Position numbers and translations under genes: made by a program
Assembly: GCF_030268225.1 (NCBI RefSeq)
Contig: NZ_BSQG01000001.1
Location: 186,001-250,000, forward strand
Direction: 5' to 3'
DNA: 64,000 nt
Origin: Nocardiopsis ansamitocini
GTDB taxonomy: Bacteria > Actinomycetota > Actinomycetes > Streptosporangiales > Streptosporangiaceae
Notes under the pieces: generated by a model
Told to the model about the DNA's origin: nothing
Database searches by the model: none
The model's input: the letters and a program-made list of their open reading frames with translations, nothing else
Part shown: one piece after another, positions 17,259 to 25,860 of the stretch
Numbering within the stretch: the first letter of the stretch is position 1
Layout of the letters: every line of letters starts with the position of its first letter

Positions 17259-19130
17259 TCAGTCCCCGTAGAGTTCGGCGATCTCGGTGGCGTAGCGCTC
17301 CTGGATGACCCGGCGTTTCAGGGACATCTTCGGGGTGAGTTCGCCGGACTCGGCGGTCCACTCGACGGGGAGCAGTCGCCAGCGCTTGACCTGTTGGACC
17401 CGGGCGAGGCGGCGGTTGGCATCGGCGACGGCCTTCTCCACTTCGGCGTGGACCGCCGGATGCCCGGCCAGGGCGGCGACGTCGGTCCGGTCGAGGCCGG
17501 CTCTGGCCGCCCATGCGGGAGCGGCGTCGCCGTCCAGGACGAGCAGCGCCACCGGGTAGGGGCGTCGGTCGCCGTAGGCCAGCGCCTGACCTATCAGGGG
17601 GTGTTCCTTGAGGAGGCCCTCGATCTCCGCGGGAGCGATGTTCTCACCGCCCGCGGTGATGATGATCTCCTTCTTGCGGTCGATGATCGTCAGGAAACCG
17701 TCGGCGTCGAGGGTGCCGATGTCGCCGGTGTACAGCCAGCCGTCGGGGTCGAGCAGTTCCGCGGTCGCCTCGGGCTTGTTGAGGTAGCCGGAGGTGTTCA
17801 TCGGTGCGCGCACCAGGACCTCGCCGTCGTCGGCGATGCGCAGCTCCACACCGTCCATGGCCTGGCCGACGGTGCCGAACCGGTAGGCGTCGCCGCGGTT
17901 GGTGGTGACGGCACCGCAGTTCTCGGTCATTCCGTAGAGGTCGCGGATGGTGATGCCCAGGCCGGAGAAGAAGCTCAGGACGTCGCGCGGCATGGGTGCG
18001 GCCGCACTGGCGAAGAAGGTGGCGCGGTCCAGCCCGACCAGGGCGCGGATCGGGGCGAGCACCTGGGCATCGACCAGGGCGAAGCGCTCGGCCAGCTCGG
18101 GCTGGGGGGTGCTGCCGAACTGGCCGGCCTCGATGGAGGAGCGGGCGACCGCGGAGGCCGCCTCGACGACGGCGCGCTGCTCGTCGGGGGCTGCGGCCAA
18201 GGCGCTGCCGAGTCCGGCCTTGAGTTTCTCCCAGACGCGGGGCACCGCGAACAGCCCGTTCGGGCGGACCATGCCCAGGTACATCCCGAGCTGGGTGGGG
18301 TCGGGGCAGAAGTGGATATGGGAGGCGTTCTTGATCGGCAGGTAGACGCTGAGGACGCGTTCGGCGATGTGGGCGAGGGGCAGGTAGGAGATGGTGACGC
18401 CGAGATAGGGGAGCCGGTTGGCGCGTTGGGAGGCCGTGACCTGGTACAGCGCCTGGTGGTGGGTCTCCCCCACGCCTTTGGGCTCACCGGTGGTGCCCGA
18501 CGTGTAGAGCAGGGTCAGCAGGTCCTCGGGGGTGATCGCCTCGGCCCGCGCGTGGACGGCTGAGGGGTCGGCCGCATAGGCGGCGCGCCCCTGTTCGGTG
18601 AACTGTGCCCAGGAGACGAACGCAGGGCCTTTCTCCCGTGGCGGCGGCAGCACGCCGGCGTCACGGACGACCACGGTGCGCAGATCGGGGAGGCTGTCGA
18701 AGATGCCTTCCCATCGGGCGAGCTCGTCGGCGCCGTCGAGGACGACGACCGTCGCGGCGCAATCCGCGGCGACATGACGGATCTGGTTGGGGGCGAAGGT
18801 CGCGTAGATGGTGAGGGGCACCGCACCGGCGTGCACGGCCCCGAGGTCGGCGATGAGGTGCTGGCTGCGGTTGGGCATCATGATGCCGACCACGTCCCCG
18901 TGGCCGACCCCCGCTGCGACGTAGGCGGCCGCCAGCTCCAGGACCTGCTGACGGTACTGGGCCCAGGTATGGGTCTTCCAACAACCGCCGGTCTCGTCGC
19001 TGATCCAGTCCGAGAGGGCCGGCGAATCGGCCTCGGCCTCGGCGGTTGCACGCAACCAGTCGACGAGGGTGCGGCCGCTGATCTCGGCCTCGATGCTCGC
19101 GCGCGCCTGCACCACAGTGGATTGCTCCAT
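17259..19130 (-). CDS. Long-chain fatty acid-CoA ligase (AMP-binding)
   Basis: A 623-aa ANL-superfamily enzyme. The P-loop-like LLYTSGTTGEPKGV, the YGMTENCG motif, GWLYTGDIG and the hinge/lid DRKKEIIITAGGENIAPAEIE are all intact. The long N-terminal part and RVWEKL segment place it with FadD15/ACSL-type synthetases, which activate fatty acids to acyl-AMP and then acyl-CoA at the membrane face. The ATG at 19130 follows GGGGAG. Its stop is 14 bp from that of the convergent MGL-like gene. Confidence 0.92.
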   Translation of the reverse strand: MEQSTVVQARASIEAEISGRTLVDWLRATAEAEADSPALSDWISDETGGCWKTHTWAQYRQQVLELAAAYVAAGVGHGDVVGIMMPNRSQHLIADLGAVHAGAVPLTIYATFAPNQIRHVAADCAATVVVLDGADELARWEGIFDSLPDLRTVVVRDAGVLPPPREKGPAFVSWAQFTEQGRAAYAADPSAVHARAEAITPEDLLTLLYTSGTTGEPKGVGETHHQALYQVTASQRANRLPYLGVTISYLPLAHIAERVLSVYLPIKNASHIHFCPDPTQLGMYLGMVRPNGLFAVPRVWEKLKAGLGSALAAAPDEQRAVVEAASAVARSSIEAGQFGSTPQPELAERFALVDAQVLAPIRALVGLDRATFFASAAAPMPRDVLSFFSGLGITIRDLYGMTENCGAVTTNRGDAYRFGTVGQAMDGVELRIADDGEVLVRAPMNTSGYLNKPEATAELLDPDGWLYTGDIGTLDADGFLTIIDRKKEIIITAGGENIAPAEIEGLLKEHPLIGQALAYGDRRPYPVALLVLDGDAAPAWAARAGLDRTDVAALAGHPAVHAEVEKAVADANRRLARVQQVKRWRLLPVEWTAESGELTPKMSLKRRVIQERYATEIAELYGD

Positions 19131-19250
19131 GCCACTCCCCGGTGTTCGCATGTGACTCAAATCACCAGCCGTCGGATGAATCGGACCACGCGCACCGGCC
19201 GGGAATCAAGCCCCTCCGCGAGATTGGCCGTGCGCGGGGGAGGCCGGGGC

Positions 19251-20681
19251 TCAGACGTAGAGGTCGCGCGCGACCGGGGCGGGATGATCGACGGTTTCGG
19301 CATAGGCGCGGGCAAGCCGGCGGACGGCGTCGCCGAGGACCTCCGGGGGCTGGGTGTAGGACAGTCGGACGTACTGCTCCAAGGTCCCCTCCGTGCCGAA
19401 CACCGGCCCCGGGGCCAGATGGACGCCACTGCGGCCGGCGGCCTCGGCCAGCGCGGTGGCCACCGGCTGGGGCAGCCGCACCCACAGCACCAGGCCGCCC
19501 CGGGGAACGGTGAAACGCCAGTCGGGAAGCCACTCGCGCAGCTCCCGCACCAGGGCGTCGCGGTTGCGGCGCAGTTGACTGCTGCGCTCGGCGCGCACCC
19601 TGGTCATGTCGGAGAGCAGGTGGGTGACGATGAGCTGCTCGACCACCGGACTGGACAGGTCGAAGCGCTGGCGCAGCGAACGCAGTCGCGCCACCATCGC
19701 CGGGGTGGTGCGGATCCATCCGATGCGCAGGCCGCCCCACAGCAGTTTGGCGGCCGACCCGACGGTGAACACCCTGCCGTCGGTGTCGTAGGTGGCCATG
19801 GGTGCGGGCTGCTCACCGGAGTCGATGGCCATTTCGGCGACCGTCTCGTCCACGACGAGAGAGGTCCCCGACCGGCGGGCCTCCGCCACCACCGCCTCGC
19901 GCTCGTCGTCGTCCATGAGCGCGCCGGTCGGGTTGTGGAAGTCGGGGATGAGGTAGGCGAGCCGGGGCCGCCACTGCCGGAAGGCGTCGAGCAGGTAGTC
20001 CGGGTCCCACCCCTGCGGCCCCACGCCCACGGTGCGCAGCCGCGCATCGCGGTGCCGCGCGGCGGCCAAGGGGTGGGGGTAGGTGGGCGACTCGACCAGC
20101 ACCGGGTCACCGGGGTCCGCGAGCAGTTCCATGAGCAGGGCCACGCCCTGTTGGGCACCACTGGTGATGAAGACCTGGTCGGGCGTGGTGGGCAACCCCC
20201 GCTCGACGTAGCGTCGCGCCACGGCGTGACGCAGCTCGGGCAGGCCCAGCGACGTGTAGCCCAATCCCCCCACGTGGGCGGCGAGCTGCTGTACCGCCAG
20301 CTCGGCGGCGCGCTGGAGTCCGTCGATGGCGGGCGGGGCGGCCACTCCGAGGTCGATGTGCTCGGAGTCGGGGACGAGAAACGCCGCTCCCCCGCCCCCG
20401 GTGTCGGGGAGCATCGTCCAGCTGCCCGCGCCCTGCCGACTGTCCAGGTAGCCGTTCTCACGCAGCCAGGCGTAGGAGGCGGTGACGGTGTTGCGGCTCA
20501 CGCCAAGGGCCGGCGCGAGATCGCGCTCGGCGGGCAGTCTCGTGCGGGTGGGAATGCGCCCGTCCAGGATCAGACCGCTGATGGCCCGCGCCGTGGAGAG
20601 ATAACACGGGCGCTCGCGCGCTTTGGCGCCGATCAGCTTGGCCAATAGGTGTCCGTTGATCCGCCGCTCACCGACCGCCAT
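19251..20681 (-). CDS. MocR-type GntR/aminotransferase-fold regulator
   Basis: A 476-aa fusion. The N-terminal winged helix (PAERDLAPALGVSRNTVTASYAWLRENG) is followed by a fold-type-I aminotransferase domain with the PLP lysine in VGSAAKLLWGGLRIGW, plus PDFHNPTG and the DET segment. MocR proteins sense PLP or amino compounds and often control a divergent gene. Here that is a YczE-type membrane protein, a known pairing. The ATG follows GGAGGAA. Confidence 0.9.
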   Translation of the reverse strand: MAVGERRINGHLLAKLIGAKARERPCYLSTARAISGLILDGRIPTRTRLPAERDLAPALGVSRNTVTASYAWLRENGYLDSRQGAGSWTMLPDTGGGGAAFLVPDSEHIDLGVAAPPAIDGLQRAAELAVQQLAAHVGGLGYTSLGLPELRHAVARRYVERGLPTTPDQVFITSGAQQGVALLMELLADPGDPVLVESPTYPHPLAAARHRDARLRTVGVGPQGWDPDYLLDAFRQWRPRLAYLIPDFHNPTGALMDDDEREAVVAEARRSGTSLVVDETVAEMAIDSGEQPAPMATYDTDGRVFTVGSAAKLLWGGLRIGWIRTTPAMVARLRSLRQRFDLSSPVVEQLIVTHLLSDMTRVRAERSSQLRRNRDALVRELREWLPDWRFTVPRGGLVLWVRLPQPVATALAEAAGRSGVHLAPGPVFGTEGTLEQYVRLSYTQPPEVLGDAVRRLARAYAETVDHPAPVARDLYV

Positions 20682-20697
20682 AGTGCCACTTCCTCCG

Positions 20698-20732
20698 ATT
20701 GGCTCTGGCCCTCATAGTCCCATGATGCCAAT
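20698..20732. promoter_or_regulatory. Inverted repeat in the mocR/yczE intergenic region
   Basis: ATTGGC (20698-20703) and GCCAAT (20727-20732) form perfect half-sites 23 bp apart within the 60-bp gap between divergent genes, a suitable place for the MocR regulator. The assignment is inference. Confidence 0.4.
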
Positions 20733-20741
20733 ATCGACTTC

Positions 20742-21440
20742 ATGGCCCAGTCAAACCTCCCGGAGCGTACTTTCTCACGCCAGTTGTCGCGTCTTTCCGG
20801 TCTTTCCCGCCAGGTGTTTTTGTCCCCTCTGCTACCCCGACCGCGCGCCCGCCGCCTCGTACAGCTCTACACAGGGCTTTTTCTCTTCGGACTGGGCGCC
20901 GCCCTCCAGGTGTCCGCCCATCTGGGGGGGATGCCATGGGACGTCCTGCACCAGGGACTGCACTTGCAGACCGGCTGGTCGATCGGCACCTGGAGCATCC
21001 TCATAGGTATGCTCGTCGTCCTGCTGTGGATCCCTCTGCGCCAGCGCCCCGGCCTGGGCACGATCAGCAACGTCGTTGTGGTCGGACTGTCCCTGGACCT
21101 CTCGCTGCTCTGGCTTCCCGAGCCGGAGTCGATCCCCCTGCGGATCATGATGCTGTGCGGCGGCATCCTCGTCACCGGCGTAGGCACCGGCCTCTACATC
21201 GGCGCACGGCTGGGCCCCGGCCCCCGGGACGGATTGATGACGGGTCTGGCCGCCAAGGGGCTCTCGCTGCGCCTGGCCCGCACCGTGGTCGAAGTGAGCG
21301 TGGTGATCCTGGGCTTCCTCCTCGGCGGCACCGCAGGGGTCGGCACGGTGCTCTTCGTGGTCGCGATCGGGCCCCTCGCGCAGTTCTTCATTCCGATGTT
21401 CACGATCGACGAGGCCCCGGAACCCCCCGTACACCCCTGA
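20742..21440 (+). CDS. YczE/YyaS/YitT family membrane protein
   Basis: A 232-aa protein with about five hydrophobic helices. LYTGLFLFGLGAALQVSAHLGGMPWDVLHQGL and IGARLGPGPRDGLMTGLA are characteristic of YczE-type proteins. The family's transport function is unproven; its recurrent position next to MocR regulators links it to vitamin B6 or amino compounds. There is no obvious Shine-Dalgarno site before ATG 20742. In-frame ATGs further in are too late to keep the first helix region intact. Confidence 0.85.
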   Translation: MAQSNLPERTFSRQLSRLSGLSRQVFLSPLLPRPRARRLVQLYTGLFLFGLGAALQVSAHLGGMPWDVLHQGLHLQTGWSIGTWSILIGMLVVLLWIPLRQRPGLGTISNVVVVGLSLDLSLLWLPEPESIPLRIMMLCGGILVTGVGTGLYIGARLGPGPRDGLMTGLAAKGLSLRLARTVVEVSVVILGFLLGGTAGVGTVLFVVAIGPLAQFFIPMFTIDEAPEPPVHP

Positions 21441-21753
21441 TCCGGCCATGGCCCCCAGCGGCCCCAACGGCCCGGGGCACCCCTTCCGCTTCCAATACGG
21501 ACGAACCTCACAACAAGCATTTTCGTTCGCTTTCATCCTGTTTCATCCCCGATAAACACCTGCTCGGCAGGGGATGTGGCAGGAACGTGACCTTCTGGAC
21601 AGCCCGGGTTGTGACAGGTGCTCACGGGCATGACTAACGTTGCCTGGAGCAGTGCCGGCGGGGCACGCGACAGGGCACACCTATGTCCGGCTCCCGTCTT
21701 AACGGCTCCGCCCGCACGCGGAGAAATTCAAGATCTTGATGGGGGTGATCGGC
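21441..21753 (+). promoter_or_regulatory. Promoter region of the GH15 gene
   Basis: No gene is seen in these 313 bases. GTGACA (21611-21616) and TAACGT (21635-21640), spaced 18 bp, make a good sigma-70-type promoter with a start near 21647. This gives a leader of about 105 nt before the GTG at 21754. A TTTCATC direct repeat (about 21530-21550) lies further upstream. Confidence 0.5.
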
Positions 21754-23553
21754 GTGTCCGGACTGATCGAGGACTACGCGATGATCGGCGACATGCAGAC
21801 CGCTGCCCTGGTCGGGCGCGATGGGTCGATCGACTGGCTGTGCCTGCCGCATTTCGACTCCCCTGCCTGTTTCACCGCGCTCCTGGGCGACGAGCAGAAC
21901 GGTCACTGGTGGATCCGCCCGGCATCGGGCGAGCACAACTCCACCCGCCGCCGCTACCGCCACGAGACACTGATCCTGGAAAGCGAGTGGGACACCCCCG
22001 AGGGCACGGTCCGCGTCATCGACTTCATGCCGCCTCGCGGCGGCCATCCTCACCTGGTGCGCATCGTCGAAGGGGTGAGTGGGACCGTGCGGATGAACAC
22101 CGCCGTACGGTTGCGCTTCGACTACGGCAACGTGGTGCCCTGGATCCATCGCGTGGACAACGAGGTCGTGGCCGTGGCCGGCCCCGACTCGGTGTGGCTG
22201 AGCTCCCCGGTCCCCCTGGACGGCCACAACTTCATGCACGACGCCGATTTCACGGTGAGTGCCGGGCAGCGGGTCCCGTTCGTACTGACCTGGCACCCCT
22301 CCCACGTGACCGAGTCGGGCCACCTCGACGCCGAGAAGGCGCTCTCCCAGACCGAGCGGTTCTGGCGCGAATGGGTCGACAAGTGCACCTACGAGGGCCA
22401 GTACCGCGATGCCGTGGTGCGCTCGTTGATCACCCTCAAAGCGCTCACCTACCGCCCCACCGGCGGGATCGTCGCCGCGCCCACCACGTCCCTGCCCGAG
22501 GACATCGGCGGCGTACGCAACTGGGACTACCGTTACTGCTGGCTGCGCGACGCCACGATCACCCTGGAGGCGCTGATCCGCAGCGGCTACACCGAAGAGG
22601 CGCAGGCCTGGCGGGAGTGGCTGGTACGGGCAGTGGGCGGCGAACCGCAGCACCTGCAGATCATGTACGGGGTGCGCGGGGAACGCAGGTTGTCGGAATG
22701 GGAAGCGGACTGGCTGCCCGGCTATGAGGGGTCCAGTCCGGTACGCATCGGCAACGCAGCTGTGGGCCAGTACCAGCTGGACGTCTACGGCGAGGTCATG
22801 GACGTGTTCCACCTCGCCCTGCGGTCGGGGATCGGCTCCGGCGGCGACCACGTCTGGGGGCTGCAACGCTCCCTGGTCAACTACCTCGAATGGTGCTGGG
22901 ACGAGCCCGACGAAGGCCTGTGGGAGGTGCGGGGACCGCGCCAGCACTTCGTGCACTCGAAGGTGATGGCCTGGGTGGCCGCGGACCGCGCCGTACGAAT
23001 GATCGAGGAGTACGGCAAGGAAGGTCCGCTGGAGCGCTGGAAGGCGCTGCGCGACACCATCCACGCCGAGGTGTGCGAATACGGCTATGACGCCAATCGC
23101 AATACCTTCACGCAGTACTACGGCAGCCACGAGCTCGACGCCTCGTTGCTGCTCATCCCCGAGGTCGGTTTCCTGCCCTACGACGACCCCCGCGTGATCG
23201 GAACGGTCGAGGCTATCCGCGAGGACCTGATGGTGGACGGCTTCGTGCTGCGCTACCGCACCGACCGCGAGGGGGTGGCCGACCAACTGCCCGGCGACGA
23301 GGGTGCCTTCCTCGCCTGCAGCTTCTGGATGGCCAACGCCCTGCTGTCGATCGGCCGCGAGAAGGAGGCCAGGGAACTGTTCGACCGACTCCTGGCTCTG
23401 CGTAACGACGTCGGCCTGCTCGCCGAGGAGTACGACCCTCGCCTGGGCCGCCAGGTCGGCAATTTCCCCCAGGCATTCAGCCATTTTCCGCTGGTCACGA
23501 CGGCCCTCAACCTCTCCCGTCAGGACGGGCACCGCCGCGGCGAGAACTGCTGA
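21754..23553 (+). CDS. Glycoside hydrolase family 15 protein (glucoamylase/trehalase-like)
   Basis: A 599-aa protein with an N-terminal beta-sandwich (IEDYAMIGDMQTAALVGRDGSIDWLCLP) and an (alpha/alpha)6 barrel. It has RNWDYRYCWLRDA, typical of the GH15 active site, and a late LLAEEYDP. No signal peptide, so it is cytoplasmic. In actinobacteria this subfamily includes trehalases and glucan 1,4-alpha-glucosidases. The GTG at 21754 has GGGGG eight bases upstream; ATG 21739 is possible but poorly served. A strong terminator follows. Confidence 0.88.
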   Translation: MSGLIEDYAMIGDMQTAALVGRDGSIDWLCLPHFDSPACFTALLGDEQNGHWWIRPASGEHNSTRRRYRHETLILESEWDTPEGTVRVIDFMPPRGGHPHLVRIVEGVSGTVRMNTAVRLRFDYGNVVPWIHRVDNEVVAVAGPDSVWLSSPVPLDGHNFMHDADFTVSAGQRVPFVLTWHPSHVTESGHLDAEKALSQTERFWREWVDKCTYEGQYRDAVVRSLITLKALTYRPTGGIVAAPTTSLPEDIGGVRNWDYRYCWLRDATITLEALIRSGYTEEAQAWREWLVRAVGGEPQHLQIMYGVRGERRLSEWEADWLPGYEGSSPVRIGNAAVGQYQLDVYGEVMDVFHLALRSGIGSGGDHVWGLQRSLVNYLEWCWDEPDEGLWEVRGPRQHFVHSKVMAWVAADRAVRMIEEYGKEGPLERWKALRDTIHAEVCEYGYDANRNTFTQYYGSHELDASLLLIPEVGFLPYDDPRVIGTVEAIREDLMVDGFVLRYRTDREGVADQLPGDEGAFLACSFWMANALLSIGREKEARELFDRLLALRNDVGLLAEEYDPRLGRQVGNFPQAFSHFPLVTTALNLSRQDGHRRGENC

Positions 23554-23558
23554 TCGCG

Positions 23559-23607
23559 AATTGCCGGGGGATCAGCACCCCCGGCAATTACCCAGGGTTA
23601 TTTTTTT
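23559..23607 (+). terminator. Intrinsic terminator after the GH15 gene
   Basis: A perfect 12-bp stem AATTGCCGGGGG (23559-23570) / CCCCCGGCAATT (23578-23589) begins 5 bp after the stop. A T-rich run ending in seven Ts (23601-23607) follows about 10 nt later. Confidence 0.7.
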
Positions 23608-23629
23608 GGGTACGGGTCAGTAACCCTGC

Positions 23630-25129
23630 ATGATCACCACGCGTATCCCGGCCCGCCTGGACCGGTTGCCCTGGGCTCGCTGGCACTGGCTCATCCTGAT
23701 CGGGCTCGGCAGCGTCTGGATCCTCGACGGGCTGGAAGTCACCATCGTCGGTGCGGTCGGCTCCCGGATCGTGGAGGAAGGCAGCGGCCTGGGCATCACC
23801 GAGGGCCAGGTCGGAATAGCCGCGTCGGTCTATGTGACCGGAGCCTGCCTGGGTGCGCTGTTCTTCGGCCAGCTCACCGAGCGCTACGGCCGCAAGAAGA
23901 TCTTCCTGCTGACACTGGGCGTGTACCTGGTGGCCACGGTGTTCACCGCGTTCTCCTTCAACATCACCTGGTTCCTCGTCTGCCGGTTCTTCACCGGGTT
24001 CGGAATCGGCGGAGAGTACGCGGCCATCAACTCCGCCATCGACGAGATGGTTCCTGCCAGGCTGCGGGGCCGTATCGCGCTGATCATCAACGGTTCCTAC
24101 TGGCTGGGTGCGGCAGCCGGCGCGGCCTTGGCCTATCCGCTGCTCAACCCCGAGGTCCTTCCCGAGGACATCGGCTGGCGGGTGCTGTTCGGACTGGGCG
24201 GGCTCATGGGGTTCATCATCCTGTTCGTGCGCAGGATGGTGCCGGAGAGCCCGCGCTGGCTGGTCGTGCACGGCCGCGAGGAGGAAGCCGAGCGGGTGGT
24301 GGGCGCCATCGAGGAGGAGATCCGCTCGGAGACGCACCGGCCCACGCTGCCGCCGGCCGAAGGCGAACTCGTCCTGGAACAGCGCACGACGACCACCCTC
24401 CGGGAGTTGGCCGTCACCATCGTGCACACCTATCCGCGACGCACGGTCCTCGGCCTGTCGCTGTTCGCCGGACAGGCGTTCCTCTACAACGCCGTGTTCT
24501 TCACCCAGGCACTGGTGCTCACGGCGTTCTTCGGCGTGCCCTCGGCAACCGCGCCACTGTTCATCGTGCCGCTGGCCCTGGGCAACTTCCTGGGACCGGT
24601 GCTGCTGGGACCGCTCTTCGACAGCCTGGGCCGCAAACCCATGATCTCCAGTACCTACATCTTGTCGGGGCTGCTGCTGGTGGGCACCGGTGTGCTGTTC
24701 CAGAACGGGGCTCTCACCGCAACGACTCTGACCCTCTGCTGGTGCGCGGTGTTCTTCGTGGCCTCCGCCGGTGCAAGCGCGGCGTATCTGACGGTGAGCG
24801 AGATCTTCCCCATGGAGACGAGGCCCCAGGCGATCGCCCTCTTCTACGCGGTGGGAACCGCACTGGGCGGCATCCTGGGGCCGACGCTGTTCGCCAGCCT
24901 GGTGGAAAGCGGCGAGGTCAGCCACATCGCCTTCGGCTACTACCTGGGCGCCGGACTGATGATCGCGGCCGGAATCGTCGAACTGCTCATCGGTGTCGAG
25001 GCCGCACGCCGGTCGTTGGAGGACATCGCCGCTCCACTGAGCGAGCGGAAGATCGCCCCGTTCCCTCCGCCCGGACCGGTCGCCGAGGCCAAGAGAGCGA
25101 CGGCAGATGACAGCGGCGGCACCGACTAA
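23630..25129 (+). CDS. MFS transporter, sugar-porter/ACS-like
   Basis: A 499-aa protein with twelve hydrophobic helices. The helix 2-3 loop is [14 protein letters not shown] and its repeat is [34 protein letters not shown] and [18 protein letters not shown] resemble organic-acid/sugar porters (SP or AAHS type). The first helix has ILDGLEVT, with an Asp typical of proton-coupled aromatic-acid carriers. Substrate unknown. No clear ribosome-binding site precedes ATG 23630. It overlaps the following MgtC gene by 23 bp, so they are co-translated. Confidence 0.85.
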   Translation: MITTRIPARLDRLPWARWHWLILIGLGSVWILDGLEVTIVGAVGSRIVEEGSGLGITEGQVGIAASVYVTGACLGALFFGQLTERYGRKKIFLLTLGVYLVATVFTAFSFNITWFLVCRFFTGFGIGGEYAAINSAIDEMVPARLRGRIALIINGSYWLGAAAGAALAYPLLNPEVLPEDIGWRVLFGLGGLMGFIILFVRRMVPESPRWLVVHGREEEAERVVGAIEEEIRSETHRPTLPPAEGELVLEQRTTTTLRELAVTIVHTYPRRTVLGLSLFAGQAFLYNAVFFTQALVLTAFFGVPSATAPLFIVPLALGNFLGPVLLGPLFDSLGRKPMISSTYILSGLLLVGTGVLFQNGALTATTLTLCWCAVFFVASAGASAAYLTVSEIFPMETRPQAIALFYAVGTALGGILGPTLFASLVESGEVSHIAFGYYLGAGLMIAAGIVELLIGVEAARRSLEDIAAPLSERKIAPFPPPGPVAEAKRATADDSGGTD

Positions 25130-25841
25130 CCTCACCGACCTGGGCGTACAGGGGTGGCCACAGGCCCTGGCACTGTTCAGCGCCTTGCTGCTGTGCTCGC
25201 TGATCGGCCTGGAGCGTCAGATCCGGCAGAAGAGCGCCGGCCTGCGCACGCACACGCTCGTCGGACTCGGCGCAGCACTGTTCGTGGTGGTGAGCAAATA
25301 CGGATTCGGCGACGTCCTGCGCGAGGGCAGTGTGATGCTGGACCCCTCCCGGGTCGCCGGACAGATCGTGTCGGGGATCGGGTTCATCGGGGCGGGGATG
25401 ATCTTCGTACGCCGCGACACGGTGCGCGGACTGACCACTGCCGCGACCATCTGGGTCTCCGCCGCGGTGGGGACCGCCTGCGGGGCGGGCCTGTGGTTGG
25501 TGGCGGTCTTCGTCACGGCCGCGCACTTCCTCGTCGTCTACGTCTACCCTCCGCTCCTGAGGCTGCTCACCCGCTCGGTACCGACGCTTTCGCTGTTGCG
25601 GGTCAGCTACGAGGACGGCCGCGGGGCGCTGCGCGCCGTACTGGCCTTGGTCACCGAACGGGGGTACGCGGTGCACGAGGTGCGCACCCGGCGTCGGGAC
25701 GAGGACGGCCCCTTCCCGGTCATCGATCTGGAGCTGCGGGTGCGCGGACTGGCCCGGCTCAACGAGCTCGCGGTGGCACTGGCCGAGGCACAGGGAGTGC
25801 GGTCGGTGCACGTGGGCCCACTCGACGACGAAGGCGAGTGA
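25107..25841 (+). CDS. MgtC/SapB family membrane protein
   Basis: A 244-aa protein. The first part has the MgtC signature ([28 protein letters not shown] and [14 protein letters not shown]....[11 protein letters not shown]) in four or five helices. The C-terminal ACT-like soluble domain (about 165-244) is present. MgtC proteins support growth at low Mg2+ and modulate ATP synthase or phosphate homeostasis in other bacteria. Overlap with the MFS gene implies a common operon. Confidence 0.9.
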   Translation: MTAAAPTNLTDLGVQGWPQALALFSALLLCSLIGLERQIRQKSAGLRTHTLVGLGAALFVVVSKYGFGDVLREGSVMLDPSRVAGQIVSGIGFIGAGMIFVRRDTVRGLTTAATIWVSAAVGTACGAGLWLVAVFVTAAHFLVVYVYPPLLRLLTRSVPTLSLLRVSYEDGRGALRAVLALVTERGYAVHEVRTRRRDEDGPFPVIDLELRVRGLARLNELAVALAEAQGVRSVHVGPLDDEGE

Positions 25842-25860
25842 CCGTGCTGCCCCGCCCCGA

